Translations under genes and position numbers: made by a program | Notes under the pieces: generated by a model | What the model was told of the DNA's origin: nothing | What the model saw: only the letters and a program-made list of their open reading frames with translations | Databases searched by the model: none | DNA from: an uncultured Bacteroides sp. | GTDB taxonomy: Bacteria > Bacteroidota > Bacteroidia > Bacteroidales > Bacteroidaceae | Reading direction: 5' to 3' | DNA: 64,000 nt | Assembly: GCF_947632445.1 (NCBI RefSeq) | Contig: NZ_CANRPM010000004.1 | Coordinates: 23,659-87,658, forward strand | Shown: positions 62,037-64,000 of the stretch, one piece after another | How positions within the stretch are numbered: position 1 is the stretch's first letter | Layout of the letters: each line of letters opens with the position of its first letter

Positions 62037-63521
62037 ATGAGTATGAAAGCATTGAACAAGCTGACGGCTCCCAAGAGCGCAGCACCCGAAAGAATTATCC
62101 AGTTTGGGGAAGGTAACTTCCTCCGTGCGTTTGTAGACTGGATTGTCTACAACATGAACCAGAAGACCGACTTCAACAGCAGCGTAGTCGTGGTACAGCC
62201 CATCGAAAGGGGGATGGCGGAATGGCTCAACGGTCAGGACTGCCTCTATCACGTCAACCTGCAAGGACGCCTGAACGGCGAGGCCGTCAACTCGCTGACG
62301 CGCATCGACTGCATCAGCCGCGCCCTGAACCCTTATTCGCAGAACGCGGCCTTCATGGCACTGGCCGACCAACCCGAAATCCGCTTTGTCATCTCCAACA
62401 CGACCGAGGCAGGCATCGCTTTCGACCCCGGCTGCAAGTTCACCGACGCCCCGGCCTCGTCCTATCCCGGCAAGCTGACCCAGCTGCTCTACCGCCGCTT
62501 CAAGACCTTCAAGGGAGACAAGACGAAGGGCCTTATCATCATGCCCTGCGAACTGATATTCCTGAACGGACACCACCTGAAGGAGTGCATCTACCAGTAC
62601 ATCGAGCTGTGGAAAGACGACTTCGGCGCCGACTACGGGAAGTTCAAGACGTGGTTCACGAAGTACTGCTACGTATGCGCCACGCTGGTAGACCGCATCG
62701 TGCCGGGCTTCCCGCGCAAGGAGATTGCACAAATCCAGAAGAAGATCTGCTATGCCGACAACCTCGTGGTGCAGGCCGAAATCTTCCATCTGTGGGTCAT
62801 CGAGGCTGCCGAGAACCTCTCGCTGCGCCAGCTGGCCCGCGAGTTCCCCGCCGACAAGGCCGGTCTGAACGTACTCTTCGTGAAGTCCGAGGCGCCCTAC
62901 CATGAGAGAAAGGTGACGCTGCTCAACGGCCCGCACACCGTCCTCTCGCCTGTGGCCTACCTGAGCGGCGTGAACATCGTGCGCGACGCCTGCAACCACC
63001 CCGTCATCGGCAAGTACATCCACAAGGTGCAGTTCGACGAACTGATGCAGACGCTCAACCTGCCGATGGAAGAACTGAAGAAGTTCGCCGCCGACGTGCT
63101 GGAGCGATTCAACAACCCCTACGTAGACCATCAGGTGACGAGCATCATGCTGAACTCCTTCCCCAAATTCCAGACGCGCGACCTGCCCGGGCTGAAGACT
63201 TACCTGAAGCGCAAAGGCGAGCTGCCGAAGGGCCTGGTACTGGGTTTGGCTGCCATCATCACCTACTACAAGGGCGGCGTGCGGGCCGACGGTGCCGAAA
63301 TCGTGCCCAACGACGCACCCGAAATCATGCAGCTCCTGAAAGACCTCTGGGCAACAGGCGACACCCGCCGCGTGGCCGAAGGCGTACTGGCTGCCAAAGA
63401 CCTCATCTGGGGTGAACATGGCGACCTGAACACCATTCCCGGCCTGACCGACATGGTAACCGCCTTCCTGAACTCTATCCGGGAGAAAGGGATGCTTGAG
63501 ACCGTGAAAAGCATCCTTTAA
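62037..63521 (+). CDS. uxaB: Tagaturonate reductase (altronate oxidoreductase)
   Basis: 494 residues. NADH-dependent long-chain mannitol-dehydrogenase-family enzyme reducing D-tagaturonate to D-altronate. Begins RIIQFGEGNFLRAFVDWIVY, the family cofactor motif near residue 20, and has SNTTEAGI and the CELIFLNGHHLKECI block. It continues the galacturonate route after uxaC. uxaA (altronate dehydratase) is not in the window. It is 29 bp after the regulator, and a terminator follows the stop. Confidence 0.94.
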   Translation: MSMKALNKLTAPKSAAPERIIQFGEGNFLRAFVDWIVYNMNQKTDFNSSVVVVQPIERGMAEWLNGQDCLYHVNLQGRLNGEAVNSLTRIDCISRALNPYSQNAAFMALADQPEIRFVISNTTEAGIAFDPGCKFTDAPASSYPGKLTQLLYRRFKTFKGDKTKGLIIMPCELIFLNGHHLKECIYQYIELWKDDFGADYGKFKTWFTKYCYVCATLVDRIVPGFPRKEIAQIQKKICYADNLVVQAEIFHLWVIEAAENLSLRQLAREFPADKAGLNVLFVKSEAPYHERKVTLLNGPHTVLSPVAYLSGVNIVRDACNHPVIGKYIHKVQFDELMQTLNLPMEELKKFAADVLERFNNPYVDHQVTSIMLNSFPKFQTRDLPGLKTYLKRKGELPKGLVLGLAAIITYYKGGVRADGAEIVPNDAPEIMQLLKDLWATGDTRRVAEGVLAAKDLIWGEHGDLNTIPGLTDMVTAFLNSIREKGMLETVKSIL

Positions 63522-63566
63522 GGAAAAGGGAAACACATCCTTATATATCGGGCATCATTGAAACGA

Positions 63567-63612
63567 GTGCAGCAAGTCGCTTTCGGGCGTACCTGCTGCA
63601 CGTTTGTTTTTA
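63567..63612 (+). terminator. Terminator after uxaB
   Basis: GTGCAGCA (63567-63574) pairs with TGCTGCAC (63594-63601) followed by GTTTGTTTTTAT. Confidence 0.85.
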
Positions 63613-63617
63613 TATCC

Positions 63618-63655
63618 TGTCCAATAATTGGACACCGGTGTCCAACAATTAGACA
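63618..63655. promoter_or_regulatory. Tandem palindromic sites, likely enhancer-binding-protein UAS
   Basis: TGTCCAATAATTGGACA (63618-63634) is a perfect palindrome of two 8-bp arms around one base. A related TGTCCAACAATTAGACA follows at 63639-63655, 21 bp downstream. The 38 bp also form a larger imperfect inverted repeat. A third half-like TGTCaGACA lies at 63691-63699. They lie about 60-95 bp upstream of the sigma-54 element, as expected for activator sites. Confidence 0.7.
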
Positions 63656-63710
63656 TTCCGTCCGAAGCAAAGAAAATCCTCTCCGCTGATTGTCAGACAT
63701 CTAACGTTCC

Positions 63711-63725
63711 TGGCACGCTTTCTGC
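63711..63725 (+). promoter_or_regulatory. Sigma-54 (RpoN) promoter
   Basis: TGGCACGCTTTCTGC matches TGGCACG-N4-TTGC except T to C at one position, with GG at -24 and GC at -12 properly spaced. It points right, into the 23-bp array. Confidence 0.7.
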
Positions 63726-63750
63726 ATTATATATTGAAGGAAACGACGCA

Positions 63751-64000
63751 TGACCTTTGATAAAGGGTATTCGTGACCCTTGATAAAGGGTATTCGTGAC
63801 CCTTGATGAAGGGTGTTCGTGACCCTTGATAAAGGGTATTCGTGACCCTTGATAAAGGGTATTCGTGACCTTTGATAAAGGGTGTTCGTGACCCTTGATA
63901 AAGGGTGTTCGTGACCCTTGATAAAGGGTGTTCGTGACCCTTGATGAAGGGTGTTCGTGACCCTTGATGAAGGGTGTTCGTGACCCTTGATGAAGGGTGT
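63751..64000. repeat. 23-bp tandem hairpin array, at least ten units, continuing beyond the window
   Basis: Units begin TGACC at 63751, 63774, 63797, 63820, 63843, 63866, 63889, 63912, 63935, 63958 and a partial at 63981. Each has the palindrome ACCCTTgataAAGGGT or a gatg variant, so each could be a small hairpin or an operator. There are no unique spacers. The array starts about 14 bp after the predicted start of the sigma-54 transcript. Confidence 0.95.

Larger units (their letters stand above)
63522..64000. other. Right-edge regulatory region
   Basis: No gene. Holds the uxaB terminator, the palindromic site at 63618-63655, a sigma-54 promoter and the 23-bp array. Open frames here, including the edge frames of the array on the minus strand, are not supported as genes. 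Confidence 0.75.

Noticed and set aside
63518..63700. 60-codon minus ORF at the right edge
   Set aside because: It overlaps the uxaB terminator and palindromic site and has no features.

Overview
The window reads as the chromosome of a gut-type Bacteroidales, most like Bacteroides or Phocaeicola. The evidence is the promoter style (-7 boxes of the form TAnnTTTG, two of them with TTTG exactly 19 bp upstream), the weak A-rich ribosome sites, and the gene families present: DUF3078, DUF3332, DUF5686, a 627-aa PurF-like enzyme, a YidC with a large periplasmic domain, and secreted glycosidase lipoproteins. I see no IS element, prophage, rRNA or CRISPR array.

Layout. 0-10 kb: 3' end of uvrA, a YbaK-type deacylase, a POT peptide transporter, a GNAT enzyme, a secreted alpha/beta hydrolase, a PadR/PspC pair and a lipoprotein S9 peptidase. 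10-11.3 kb: a DUF6261-like gene and a 41-bp tandem array. 11.4-21.1 kb: four exported glycosidases (GH20, GH125, GH92, GH2) fitted to trimming mannose-rich N-glycans. 21.1-22.7 kb: a dead signal-peptide fragment, a second DUF6261-like gene and a 42-bp array. 22.7-29.4 kb: MATE, yidC and pyrG on the minus strand, and DUF3078 on the plus strand. 29.8-41.7 kb: a tightly overlapping fatty-acid/aryl-polyene-like operon (acyltransferase, ketosynthase, ACP, two hot-dog dehydratases, MMPL exporter, CrtI-like oxidoreductase, ketoreductase, LolA-like protein, thioesterase, DUF5686 protein). 41.7-42.1 kb: a second 42-bp array in inverted orientation. 42.1-56.6 kb: a nitrogen-assimilation block, with gltB-gltD-asnB on the minus strand facing away from purF-carA-carB on the plus strand. 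56.7-59.2 kb: AlaX-like, DUF3332, an MBL hydrolase, tRNA-Lys and tRNA-Pro. 59.3-63.5 kb: hexuronate catabolism (uxaC, LacI-type regulator, uxaB). 63.6-64.0 kb: a palindromic activator-type site, a sigma-54 promoter and a 23-bp hairpin array that runs off the end.

The strongest unexplained signal is a set of intergenic tandem arrays (22, 23, 41 and 42 bp periods, close to two or four turns of DNA), most with a short palindrome in each unit. Two of them sit directly upstream of paralogous DUF6261-like genes. The 42-bp family also has a three-unit higher-order structure and an inverted sister array 19 kb away. The other notable items are the sigma-54 promoter with phased palindromes, the long hairpin inside a possible leader ORF before purF, and the polyene-like operon that lacks any aromatic-starter gene.

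Protein-family names are from recognition of motifs, not from searches. Start codons were chosen by eye, and several differ from the longest open frame.
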